Source: Bacillota bacterium
GTDB taxonomy: Bacteria; Bacillota; Clostridia; Acetivibrionales; DSM-1351
Reading direction: 5' to 3'
Assembly: GCA_023441625.1 (NCBI GenBank)
Contig: JAEZOA010000156.1
Span: forward strand, 1 to 26,121
Length of the DNA stretch: 26,121 nucleotides
Positions 6,610 through 14,123 of the stretch are shown piece after piece. The notes beneath the pieces are model-generated. The model was not told the origin of the DNA and did not search any database. It saw nothing but the letters and a program-made list of their open reading frames with translations. Every line of letters begins with the position of its first letter. The first letter of the stretch is position 1. The translations under genes and the position numbers were made by a program.

Positions 6610-7911
6610 TCATGCAAACTTAACCTTCTCGCCTGACAAGATTTTATTTGTAGTTCTCATCGCACACATTTTGCCACACATTGAGCAGGTGTGTTTGTCA
6701 GTAGGCGGAGTGCTTTCAAAATATGCCCTTGCCTTATCTCCATCAATTGCATATGAGAACATTTCCTCCCAATCAATGCGTCTCCTAGCATCACTCATTT
6801 TATTATCTATCTCACGTGCATTCGGAATACCTTTTGCTATGTCAGCAGCATGCGCCGCAATTTTTGTAGCTATAATTCCCTCTTTAACATCTTCCAAATC
6901 AGGAAGGCGCAAGTGCTCAGCTGGAGTTACATAGCAAAGGAAATCAGCGCCGTTCGCAGCAGCAATAGCACCGCCAATAGCAGATGTAATATGATCATAT
7001 CCCGGTGCTATGTCCGTTACAAGTGGTCCTAACACATAAAAGGGTGCTCCATGACATAGTCTTTTCTCAAGAGTCATGTTTGCTGCGATTTCATTCATCG
7101 CCATATGCCCAGGCCCCTCTACCATTACCTGTACATCCTTATCCCAAGCACGTTTCGTTAGATTTCCAATCTCGATTAACTCACTAATTTGGCCTGCATC
7201 TGAACTGTCATTTATACTACCAGGTCTTAATGCATCACCAATACTTATAGTAACGTCATATTCTCGCAGGATATCTAGAAACTCATCATAATGCTCAAAA
7301 AATGGATTTTCATTTCCAGTCATCTCCATCCAAGCGAAGAGTAAGGAACCACCTCTAGAGACAATATTAGTCAATCTTTTAGAGCGTTTGAAACATTCAA
7401 CTGCTCTCTTGTTTATTCCAGCGTGAATAGTCATAAAATCAACGCCTTCTTTTGCATGGGCTTCGACAACCTTAAGAAAATCTGTTGCTGTAATTTCCAT
7501 CAAATCCTTTTCTAGATAGCCTATTGCATCATACATAGGAACCGTTCCTATCATTGCTGGACAGTGATTTATTAGCTTTGTACGGAAGGTATTTGTCTTA
7601 CCATAATTACTCAAATCCATAATTGCCTCTACACCAAATTTAATTGCCATATCTACCTTTTCCATCTCTTTTGTGTAATCAGCACAGTCGCCAGAAATAC
7701 CTAAGTTAACATTAACTTTTGTTTTTAGACCTTCGCCAACGCCTTCTGGGCTTAGGGTTTTATGGTTTATGTTTGCTGGAATTGCAACTCTGCCACAAGC
7801 AATGAGCTCTCTTATTTTCACCTCTGCAATCCCCTCTTTCTTTGCTACTACTGACATTTCCTTTGTTATAATTCCTTTTTTTGCTGCTTCCATTTGTGTT
7901 TTGTATTTCAT
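6610..7911 (-). CDS. thiC: Phosphomethylpyrimidine synthase ThiC
   Basis: This 433-residue enzyme rearranges aminoimidazole ribotide into hydroxymethylpyrimidine phosphate by radical SAM chemistry. Recognisable blocks are KVNVNLGISGDC (about 65-76), MTIHAGINKRAVE, GDALRPGSINDSSDAGQ, MVEGPGHMAMNEI and YVLGPLVTDIAPGYDHIT. The C-terminal cluster motif is CSMCGKMC (Cys409, Cys412 and Cys416), CX2CX3C spacing; the long proteobacterial enzymes have CX2CX4C, and the shorter spacing fits the compact clostridial/archaeal class, as does the length. AAGGAGG precedes the ATG, behind a small hairpin GTCCT-aaaag-AGGAC. Expression is controlled by the upstream TPP riboswitch. Confidence 0.97.
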   Translation of the reverse strand: MKYKTQMEAAKKGIITKEMSVVAKKEGIAEVKIRELIACGRVAIPANINHKTLSPEGVGEGLKTKVNVNLGISGDCADYTKEMEKVDMAIKFGVEAIMDLSNYGKTNTFRTKLINHCPAMIGTVPMYDAIGYLEKDLMEITATDFLKVVEAHAKEGVDFMTIHAGINKRAVECFKRSKRLTNIVSRGGSLLFAWMEMTGNENPFFEHYDEFLDILREYDVTISIGDALRPGSINDSSDAGQISELIEIGNLTKRAWDKDVQVMVEGPGHMAMNEIAANMTLEKRLCHGAPFYVLGPLVTDIAPGYDHITSAIGGAIAAANGADFLCYVTPAEHLRLPDLEDVKEGIIATKIAAHAADIAKGIPNAREIDNKMSDARRRIDWEEMFSYAIDGDKARAYFESTPPTDKHTCSMCGKMCAMRTTNKILSGEKVKFA

Positions 7912-7994
7912 TTAGTTCCTCCTTGTCCTCTTTTAGGACGACATTATTTTACTTTTCTCTTCCTTCCAAAAATGAATATGATTTTGCGATAACC

Positions 7995-8025
7995 TAAAAA
8001 GTGCCTACCTGAAATAGGTAAGCAC
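7995..8025 (-). terminator. Riboswitch-controlled intrinsic terminator of thiC
   Basis: On the - strand GTGCTTACCT and AGGTAGGCAC form a 10-bp stem with a single G-U pair and a 5-nt loop, followed by five Ts. It lies about 20 nt downstream of the TPP aptamer and 84 nt before thiC, the expected place for the expression platform. Confidence 0.85.
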
Positions 8026-8043
8026 ATAAAATGATATATTTAA

Positions 8044-8126
8044 ATTTTGCTTCCCTACACCGGTATTAACCGACAGGTTCTAAGGGTCAGGCTTTAACCT
8101 TCTCAACCGTAAATCCTCCAAAAATA
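8044..8126 (-). ncRNA. TPP riboswitch (THI element)
   Basis: Read on the - strand, the hallmark segments appear in order: GGTTGAGAAGG (the UGAGA core), TGACCCTTAGAACCTG, GTCGGTTAATACCGG and GTGTAGGGAAGC. These match the two ligand-binding helical arms of the thiamine pyrophosphate aptamer. The first strand reads GGAGG rather than the common GGGGTGC, a mild divergence. With the terminator at 7995-8025 it should switch off thiC-thiW transcription when TPP is abundant. Confidence 0.93.
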
Positions 8127-8221
8127 ATATCTTTCATTAAAACCTCAGATACAATTTTGTGATTTTATATGGTCCCCCCACAAATTTCATATTAAATTTT
8201 GACCGCAAGTTGTTTTCTCAA

Positions 8222-8250
8222 ATTTTAACATATTATATTAATACAGTAAA
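8222..8250 (-). promoter_or_regulatory. Promoter of the thiC-thiW operon
   Basis: On the - strand TTTACT (8250-8245), a 17-bp spacer and TAAAAT (8227-8222) form a plausible sigma-A promoter. It would put about 90 nt of leader ahead of the TPP aptamer. That leader can fold on GGTC/GACC and AAATTT/AAATTT arms (about 8171-8204), of unknown role. Confidence 0.6.
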
Positions 8251-8261
8251 GCATTACGTAC

Positions 8262-8295
8262 AAAAAAAATGATAGGTTCCCCTATCATTTTTTTT
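8262..8295. terminator. Symmetric intrinsic terminator of the spore-coat-like gene
   Basis: AAAAAAAATGATAGG and CCTATCATTTTTTTT are perfect inverted copies around a TTCC loop, so the element can end transcription on either strand. It lies just past the stop codon of the gene at 8302-8691 and isolates it from the thiC promoter. Confidence 0.9.
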
Positions 8296-8301
8296 GAAAA
8301 A

Positions 8302-8691
8302 TTAAACTGCATTGTGAACAAAGGATGCTATGCTGTTAATTGGTATATCAGTTACTGATCCAACATTATAAACTGGAGTTCCATTTCCGTAATTTCCATA
8401 TTGGTTAAATCCACATCCATAACCGTGGTGATCACAACCATCCATCATGTTATTGTTATTCATGTTATTGTTATTACCACAAGCATTTCCCAATGCGCAA
8501 CCTGGTGCTGGTCCGATACTAGTTATTAGTCTAACAAAGCAATCATTAACCCCTAAAATTACACCTGTAAATCCGCAGCCTGATTGTCCTCCGCTCTTAG
8601 TAAATATAGTAACTGTCTGCCCAATGTACTTGCATAATAGATGGCTTATATTATCATTACAGCCACAGCCACTGTTATTACAATTGTCCAT
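8302..8691 (-). CDS. Cys/Asn/Gly-rich protein, probable spore coat component
   Basis: The 129-residue protein has three parts: a Cys-rich head (NCNNSGCGCND), a conserved core (YIGQTVTIFTKSGGQSGCGFTG, given here only in outline, then VNDCFVRLIT) that looks like a small beta-barrel of the type seen in Bacillus/Clostridium coat-associated proteins, and a low-complexity Asn/Met/Gly/Cys/His stretch before a conserved-looking end (VGSVTDIPINSIASFVHNAV). About nine cysteines and many Asn suggest cross-linking in a proteinaceous layer. AAAGGAG precedes the ATG. TGTCAA on the + strand (TTGACA in the gene's direction, 8743-8738) lacks a good -10, which is compatible with a sporulation sigma factor. The coat role is inferred from composition. 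Confidence 0.65.
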   Translation of the reverse strand: MDNCNNSGCGCNDNISHLLCKYIGQTVTIFTKSGGQSGCGFTGVILGVNDCFVRLITSIGPAPGCALGNACGNNNNMNNNNMMDGCDHHGYGCGFNQYGNYGNGTPVYNVGSVTDIPINSIASFVHNAV

Positions 8692-8830
8692 ATATAATCT
8701 CCTTTCACTTGAAATACTTCATCTTAATAATAATTTATGTCAACTCTAGTGAAAGTGTTACTAAACAATTTCTAATATTATTAAACACCAAAAGGAGATT
8801 GATATATATTTACAAAGAGCTAGTATCCTT

Positions 8831-10429
8831 TTATCTGGCAGCTGTTTTATCAACAAAAGCTGCGATATCATCAATTACATATTGAGGTATATTAGCACTC
8901 ACATAATACTCACTAGGCAGGCTATCACCCTCTCCTTCAGTAAACATGTGGTTAAGTTTCGGATAAAGCTTAAACTCAGCTTGGGGATTATTATTAAAGG
9001 TCTTTTTCCAGTCTTCAAAATCTGTTTTTGCAGTTACTTGATAGTCTCTTTCTCCTTGCATTACAAGCACTGGTTTATTAAGGTTTTTAGCAATGCCTAA
9101 AACATCATATGTCTTCATTGAGTTGAAATAGTATGCATTTCCTAAAGAATAGTTTTCTGGTAAATTTGCAGCATCAAAGCTAGGATCCTTAATAAGCTCA
9201 ACTTGGCTCTTTATATACTCAAACATTTCTTTGCTTACTAGCCCTTTATTCATCAAATATTCATATTGTTCTTGGATAAGTTCGTATACTGGCCTAGAAT
9301 AGCCACTCATAATAATTCCTGCTTTAAAAATTTCAGAATTATCATCTTTTAATATTTTGGGTAAGGCATATCCTCCTTGTCCATGTCCGAGAATTATAAT
9401 ATTTGAAGCATCTACTCCGTTTACAGCTTTCAAATACTCTGCAGCAGCAAAAGCATCCTGTTCAAATTCCTCATCCATTGTAAAATTACCAACCAGTCCC
9501 GATTTTGTGCTATGTTCATGAGTACGTTTTTCATACCTTAGTACAGCTATGTTCTTTGAAGCTAAACCTACAGCAATATCTCTAAAAGGCTTCAAGGACC
9601 CTAAACTTCCGTCTCTGTCGTTAGGACCTGAGCCATATATCAGAATAACTACTGGAAATGGTCCATTGCCCTTTGGCAGTGTCAAGGTTGCAGGAAGCTT
9701 CCATGCCCATGTACCAATTGTAACCTGCTGTTCGATATAATTATTTGAATCATCATATTGAGGATTAATATACTCTGTTTGTGGTTGTACAATAGTTGAG
9801 TTAAGTTCATTAATTTTTCCATCATAATCAAACTTGATTATATAATTATAGTTAGTTTTATTATATACAAATGGAATACTTAAATTTTGATGGACAGTAT
9901 TCTTGGTTAAATCAATTTTTTCATTATTAAATTCGAAGCTTGATATAGTAGTTGATATTTGATCTATATATTTTAAACTTAAATATTTTGAAAAAGTTTC
10001 ACTTAATAGCCCTGACACTTCAGTTATTTGATTATTCTTAAGTAAATCGATAAATTTAACACCAATAATCTTTAGACACTCATCATTAGAAACCTTAAGG
10101 CCAAGTTCTTGATTGAGCACACTTAGTGGCAGCACTGTTCTTCCACTAATGGTTGTTACCTTACTATTTAAACTCTTTGTTTTCCCATTGGTAGTTATAA
10201 TATTACTGCCTATTTTGAGAAGGAGGTCCTTATTACCATATTTGAGTGTAGCTATTTTATTTTTACCATCCCAGGAGACCGTTCCACCCTTGCTTTCACA
10301 AATATACTTTACTGGTACATTTATATCTTTTGAATTAAAAGCATCTTCCGTTTCTGCTGCATATGTAGTCGTATTAATTGATAGTAGCAAAGTGATTATG
10401 ATACATAGAATTTTTTTGTATTTTTGCAT
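8831..10429 (-). CDS. Exported alpha/beta hydrolase-fold protein lacking the nucleophile Ser
   Basis: The 532-residue protein has a signal peptide (1-25, ending TYAA). A copper-amine-oxidase N-like domain (about 35-115, with ICESKGGTVSWDG and ISGRTVLPLSVL) follows, then a DUF3887-like middle domain (about 122-215) and an alpha/beta hydrolase domain (about 232-530). The hydrolase part shows the oxyanion region YGSGPNDRDG, an acid in GERDYQVT (Asp462) and the catalytic-position His494 in KLNHMF. The nucleophile elbow reads LGHGQGG: residue 350, normally Ser, is Gly (codon GGA at 9382-9380). The fold is otherwise complete with no frameshift, so it is either catalytically dead or recently inactivated. 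AAGGAGG precedes the ATG. The copper-amine-oxidase domain resembles that of the 5100-5888 gene. Confidence 0.88.
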   Translation of the reverse strand: MQKYKKILCIIITLLLSINTTTYAAETEDAFNSKDINVPVKYICESKGGTVSWDGKNKIATLKYGNKDLLLKIGSNIITTNGKTKSLNSKVTTISGRTVLPLSVLNQELGLKVSNDECLKIIGVKFIDLLKNNQITEVSGLLSETFSKYLSLKYIDQISTTISSFEFNNEKIDLTKNTVHQNLSIPFVYNKTNYNYIIKFDYDGKINELNSTIVQPQTEYINPQYDDSNNYIEQQVTIGTWAWKLPATLTLPKGNGPFPVVILIYGSGPNDRDGSLGSLKPFRDIAVGLASKNIAVLRYEKRTHEHSTKSGLVGNFTMDEEFEQDAFAAAEYLKAVNGVDASNIIILGHGQGGYALPKILKDDNSEIFKAGIIMSGYSRPVYELIQEQYEYLMNKGLVSKEMFEYIKSQVELIKDPSFDAANLPENYSLGNAYYFNSMKTYDVLGIAKNLNKPVLVMQGERDYQVTAKTDFEDWKKTFNNNPQAEFKLYPKLNHMFTEGEGDSLPSEYYVSANIPQYVIDDIAAFVDKTAAR

Positions 10430-10566
10430 TGATTGCCTCCTTTTTAGAGTATGATTATGGCTATGTTTAGCATAAATAATTAATGGTATATAACGGATAG
10501 AAATATCGTATCATAAAATTTAACTAAAGTATGTTACAAGCATTTCATATTTATATTGCAAATAGA

Positions 10567-10601
10567 CAACGCAAGTAAGCAAGCTAACATTGCTTATGTT
10601 A
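10567..10601 (-). repeat. Terminator-associated 35-bp hairpin repeat, copy 3
   Basis: Reverse-complement copy of the repeats at 586 and 3631, with 32 of 35 bases identical. The three differences lie in the central palindrome (GTTAGC...GCTTAC instead of GTTGGC...GCCAAC). It directly follows the T-tract of the - strand terminator at 10602-10643, the same arrangement as the other two copies. Confidence 0.88.
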
Positions 10602-10643
10602 ATAAAAAAGGTAAAACCAGCTGCATTCAGCGTTGGCTTTACC
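10602..10643 (-). terminator. Intrinsic terminator after the small Cys protein
   Basis: On the - strand GGTAAAGCCA pairs with TGGTTTTACC (one G-U), with an inner GCTG-aatg-CAGC stem, followed by TTTTTTATT. The TAA stop codon of the gene at 10639-10827 lies inside the 5' arm. Confidence 0.88.
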
Positions 10644-10827
10644 TCTTAGTTTCCCCCTGTCCTTTTTCCTGATATCCCTGACATGGGCTTCCAGATGATT
10701 GATAAACTACCACTGAGGGTATTTGCCTTGTTTTAAAGCCAAAAGCTTTACAACCATTTGGCATATTAGCATCCCATGTAACATAATAATATTTACATTT
10801 ATGGCAATTTACATTTTCTACTTTCAT
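10639..10827 (-). CDS. Small four-Cys protein, conserved in Clostridia
   Basis: The 62-residue protein has Cys8, Cys11, Cys26 and Cys49 in the pattern CHKCKYYYVTWD, NGCKAFGFKTR and SSGSPCQGY. The arrangement suggests a zinc or iron-sulfur site. Short proteins of this pattern are widespread in anaerobes, often mis-annotated as uracil-DNA glycosylase; no glycosylase domain is present. GGGAGG precedes the ATG. It lies 91 bp downstream of the glpA-like/glpB-like/DUF1667 genes on the same strand with no terminator between, so it may be the last gene of that operon. Function unknown. Confidence 0.78.
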   Translation of the reverse strand: MKVENVNCHKCKYYYVTWDANMPNGCKAFGFKTRQIPSVVVYQSSGSPCQGYQEKGQGETKR

Positions 10828-10918
10828 ACTGCCTCCCGCACATAAACAAAGATGTAATAGATATATACTAATAGTCCATCAGTATACGTTTTATCAGTTC
10901 TCTATTAATATTTGTTCC

Positions 10919-11293
10919 TTATCCATTCCTTAATACTTGCTTTGTTGTTATAATATTTACACCTGTACCAAGAAAATCACGTATAATTAACTGATGATAA
11001 TCAATTGGAGCCTTAAGCACTTGCTTTTTCAATTCAAAAATTGCTTCTTTAATTTTCTCCTTTGGCATGGGTTTATCACTACGGACACTTACAAGTGGAA
11101 ATTCTCCACCAATAACTTTGACAGTTGAGGTTAGGCTTCTTTTAGGGCTTTGTATTTCATCTCTGGCATAAACCTCACCTTTCTTACACAATGCATTGTC
11201 AACTAGAATTATTTGGTTTTCTTCATTGACAGTTACATTCATCCTGCAACCATTTGGACAAACTATGCATACAAGTTCTTTACTATTTTTCAT
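10919..11293 (-). CDS. DUF1667 protein of the glycerol-3-phosphate dehydrogenase operon
   Basis: The 124-residue protein carries Cys9, Cys12, Cys16 and Cys36 (VCIVCPNGCRMNV, then ALCKKGE), a ferredoxin-like cluster site also seen at the N-terminus of molybdopterin oxidoreductases. The family (DUF1667) is found almost only beside the two FAD oxidoreductases encoded upstream here. It may be the electron-transfer subunit that replaces GlpC of the enterobacterial GlpABC complex; this is inference. The ATG lies 11 bases inside the upstream gene, behind GGAGGTG, indicating coupled translation. Confidence 0.88.
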   Translation of the reverse strand: MKNSKELVCIVCPNGCRMNVTVNEENQIILVDNALCKKGEVYARDEIQSPKRSLTSTVKVIGGEFPLVSVRSDKPMPKEKIKEAIFELKKQVLKAPIDYHQLIIRDFLGTGVNIITTKQVLRNG

Positions 11294-12524
11294 CTATATA
11301 CACCTCCAGGCTTGATACATTCTTTAGCTCCTGTGCTTTTAAGTCTATCCTTATCATTTCTGCAGGATTAAGCGCTTTGAAGGTTTTTTTCTTTAATTCT
11401 ATGTCACCAGCTTTAAAAATAATTGTTTTATTTTTTAAAGGGTTAATTACTCTCATTGAGAAGGTTATAGCTTTATTGCAAGAAATAATTTGTGGCAATA
11501 CATACCTTATACCGTTTCCAGCTTTAACAGTTATATTTGAAGCTGATGAATTATTATCTTCTAAAAAGGCTACAGCTGATTTTGCAGCTAGCTCACCCTC
11601 TGCTGACACATAGTCTACTAAGTCATGAACCTGCAAAACATTTCCACATGCGAATATCCCGGGTACGCTGGTGTGTAAGTTTTCATCCACCCTAGCCCCA
11701 CCTGTTGTCTCATCAATACATACTCCAGCATTAAGTGATAGTTCATTTTCCGGTATCAAACCCACAGAGAGAATCAATGTATCACATCCATACTTCTTTG
11801 AAGTACCGCGAATTGAGTTTCCATGTTCGTCAACCTTTGCAATTGTAACACTCTGGACTCTTTCGTGTCCCTCTATTTTTGTAACAGTATGGCTTAATAA
11901 TAATGGTATACCAAAATCATCCAGGCACTGTGTTATATTTCTCTGAAGACCGCTTGAGTAAGGTAATTTTTCTACAACCGCAATCACATTTGCTCCCTCA
12001 AGTGTCAAACGTCTTGCCATAATAAGACCAATATCCCCCGAGCCTAAGATTACAATATTTTTACCCACCATAATATTTCTGACATTAACTAAATTCTGCG
12101 CAACACCTGCAGTAAAAACGCCTGCTGGGCGAGTTCCCGGAATACATATGGCTCCTCTTGTTCTTTCTCGACATCCCATTGCAAGTATAATTGCAGCACC
12201 TTTGTAGGTCTTAATTCCATTAGGGCTAATAGTAGTAACTACCTTGTCATTACTTATATCTTGTACCATTACATTTGTTATAATTTCTACATTTTGTGCC
12301 CTAGCCTCATCAATATATCGTTTGGCATACTCAGGACCAGTTAAGGCTTCGTTAAATCTTATAAGTCCAAAACCATCGTGAATGCACTGATTTAGTATCC
12401 CACCTGCAATGGGCTCTCTTTCTAACACCAGAACATCATTTACACCACGCTTTTTTGCCTCTATTGCAGCTGCTAAACCAGCTGGGCCTGCACCTACAAT
12501 AATTATATCTTTATTTATTAACAT
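11283..12524 (-). CDS. NAD(P)/FAD-dependent oxidoreductase, GlpB-like partner
   Basis: The 413-residue protein has an N-terminal FAD-binding Rossmann motif (IIVGAGPAGLAAAIEAKKRG), a CRERTRGA segment, a second dinucleotide motif (VILGSGDIGLIMARRLTLEG) and a C-terminal FAD site (GIFACGNVLQVHDLVD), so it is a member of the pyridine nucleotide-disulfide oxidoreductase superfamily without the redox CXXXXC of thioredoxin reductases. It is the second subunit of a three-gene set with GlpA-like and DUF1667 proteins. A GTG lies at 12536, but ATG 12524 follows AGGTGG at good spacing. It overlaps the next gene by 11 bp. It probably passes electrons from glycerol 3-phosphate oxidation to NAD or another carrier; substrate specificity is inferred from the family. 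Confidence 0.88.
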   Translation of the reverse strand: MLINKDIIIVGAGPAGLAAAIEAKKRGVNDVLVLEREPIAGGILNQCIHDGFGLIRFNEALTGPEYAKRYIDEARAQNVEIITNVMVQDISNDKVVTTISPNGIKTYKGAAIILAMGCRERTRGAICIPGTRPAGVFTAGVAQNLVNVRNIMVGKNIVILGSGDIGLIMARRLTLEGANVIAVVEKLPYSSGLQRNITQCLDDFGIPLLLSHTVTKIEGHERVQSVTIAKVDEHGNSIRGTSKKYGCDTLILSVGLIPENELSLNAGVCIDETTGGARVDENLHTSVPGIFACGNVLQVHDLVDYVSAEGELAAKSAVAFLEDNNSSASNITVKAGNGIRYVLPQIISCNKAITFSMRVINPLKNKTIIFKAGDIELKKKTFKALNPAEMIRIDLKAQELKNVSSLEVYIDEK

Positions 12525-12555
12525 ATATATGTCCACCTAAAAAGTTATTATTTAC

Positions 12556-14022
12556 CTACTTTACCTGACCAGCAAAAAGTCTTGAATTTTTACCACGAAT
12601 AGTTATTTCCTCTGGCTCTAAACCTCTTTCATTCTTAAGAATATCAACTATTCTTGTAAGACAATAGCCACCCTGACATCTACCCATCATTGGCCTAGCG
12701 CGATATTTAATTCCTGCAAGCGTAGTAACTCCTAGTGGATTATTTATAGCATCTAAGATTTCTTTTTTTGTGATACCCTCACACCTGCATACTATTTCTC
12801 CATACTCTGGATATTGACGTATAAGCTCTTTTTTACGCTCCATTGAAAGTTCTCTAAACTGAACTATTCCTTCCCTTGTGGAGATAAAATCGTTTTTAGG
12901 CAGAAGTTCTTCTTTATTTGCTATGATATCTCTTACAATTTTACTTATTGGAACAGAAGAGGTAAGACCTGGCGATTCAATGCCTATAAGATTTATAAGT
13001 CCTTTAACTTCCTTTGCTTCTTCAATAATAAAGTCTCCAAATCCACCTGTCTTTGAATTAACGATTTTTGATCTGATGCCAGTATAGCTTCTGATTATAT
13101 ACTTCATGCTAATTGGCGGAAGCAGCTCCTTTGCCTCTCTAAAAAGCTGATCCATTACTTTCTTTGTTGAACCATAGTCACTTTTTGTTTTTATATATTC
13201 TGCGCTAGGTCCAATAAGTATATTCCCCTCTATTGTTGGAGTTAAGTGTACTCCAAGCCCTCCAACACCTGGCCTTGGAACTGGATATACCGGCATATTT
13301 AAATACTGACTGGTACGCTTGTCGAGAATAAAGTATTCTCCTCTGCAAGGATATACCTTATAACCCTTTTTACCAGCCATTGTTGAAATTTTATCAGAAT
13401 AAAGTCCTGCACAATTAATTAAATACCTACTATAGAAATATTCATTACCAGCTTTAACCCTAAATAGCTTGTCCTGCTTTGAAATGCCCTTTGCCTCTGT
13501 TTCAAAGTAAAATTTAACACCATTTACAGCAGCATTCTCTGCTAAAGCTACAGTGTATATAAATGGATTTGTTATTGCAGTGTTTGGTGATAGCATTGCG
13601 CCTATACCACCTACATGTGGCTCCAACCTTCTTAGTACCTCTGCATCAATGAATTGGAGTCCCTTTACACCATTCTTTCTACCATTTTCAAGCAATTTAT
13701 CAATACCTGCAAAATCACTTTGGTCAAAGGCTACAATGAGCTTTCCAGTTTTCTTATATGGCACATCCAGATCTCTGCATATGCTCTCAAAGCCTTCATT
13801 ACCCTCAACACAAAGCTTTGCCATAAGACTGCCCGGCGTGTTATTAAAGCCTGCATGGACCACTGCACTATTTCTACCACTAGTTGCTGCAGCAACATCG
13901 CTTTCCTTCTCAAAAACTGCAATTTTTATATTATATTTTGAAAGCTCTCTTGCAATAGCACACCCTACTGCCCCAGCGCCAACTATTATTATATCAAATG
14001 AATTATCAATATTAACTGACAT
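12556..14022 (-). CDS. GlpA-like FAD-dependent glycerol-3-phosphate dehydrogenase
   Basis: The 488-residue protein has an N-terminal FAD motif (IIIVGAGAVGCAIARELSKY) followed by SGRNSAVVHAGFNN, a DAO-type oxidase domain to about residue 370, and a C-terminal BFD-like [2Fe-2S] domain with Cys412, Cys414, Cys449 and Cys454 (CRCEG and GRCQGGYC). This layout is that of anaerobic glycerol-3-phosphate dehydrogenase large subunits in Firmicutes; related enzymes act on 2-hydroxyglutarate, so the substrate is not certain. GGAGGAG precedes the ATG, and a TATAAT (14062-14057) with weak -35 lies upstream. It is first in an operon with the GlpB-like and DUF1667 genes; no glpK or glpF is present in the window. 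Confidence 0.88.
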   Translation of the reverse strand: MSVNIDNSFDIIIVGAGAVGCAIARELSKYNIKIAVFEKESDVAAATSGRNSAVVHAGFNNTPGSLMAKLCVEGNEGFESICRDLDVPYKKTGKLIVAFDQSDFAGIDKLLENGRKNGVKGLQFIDAEVLRRLEPHVGGIGAMLSPNTAITNPFIYTVALAENAAVNGVKFYFETEAKGISKQDKLFRVKAGNEYFYSRYLINCAGLYSDKISTMAGKKGYKVYPCRGEYFILDKRTSQYLNMPVYPVPRPGVGGLGVHLTPTIEGNILIGPSAEYIKTKSDYGSTKKVMDQLFREAKELLPPISMKYIIRSYTGIRSKIVNSKTGGFGDFIIEEAKEVKGLINLIGIESPGLTSSVPISKIVRDIIANKEELLPKNDFISTREGIVQFRELSMERKKELIRQYPEYGEIVCRCEGITKKEILDAINNPLGVTTLAGIKYRARPMMGRCQGGYCLTRIVDILKNERGLEPEEITIRGKNSRLFAGQVK

Positions 14023-14123
14023 AAACTCCTCCGTAATTACGAAAAATACTCAATTGATTATAGCATAATAGGAGTTGTAAGAAAATAGCTTCAAGCATTT
14101 GCTGTTGCTAATGGCTGTAGAAC

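Noticed and set aside
10113..10454. 113-codon frame opposite the start of the exported hydrolase
   Set aside because: Its hydrophobic look comes from the complement of the signal peptide and beta strands of the real gene.
13553..14068. 171-codon frame opposite the glpA-like gene
   Set aside because: Antisense to strongly conserved FAD-binding motifs; no ribosome binding site.
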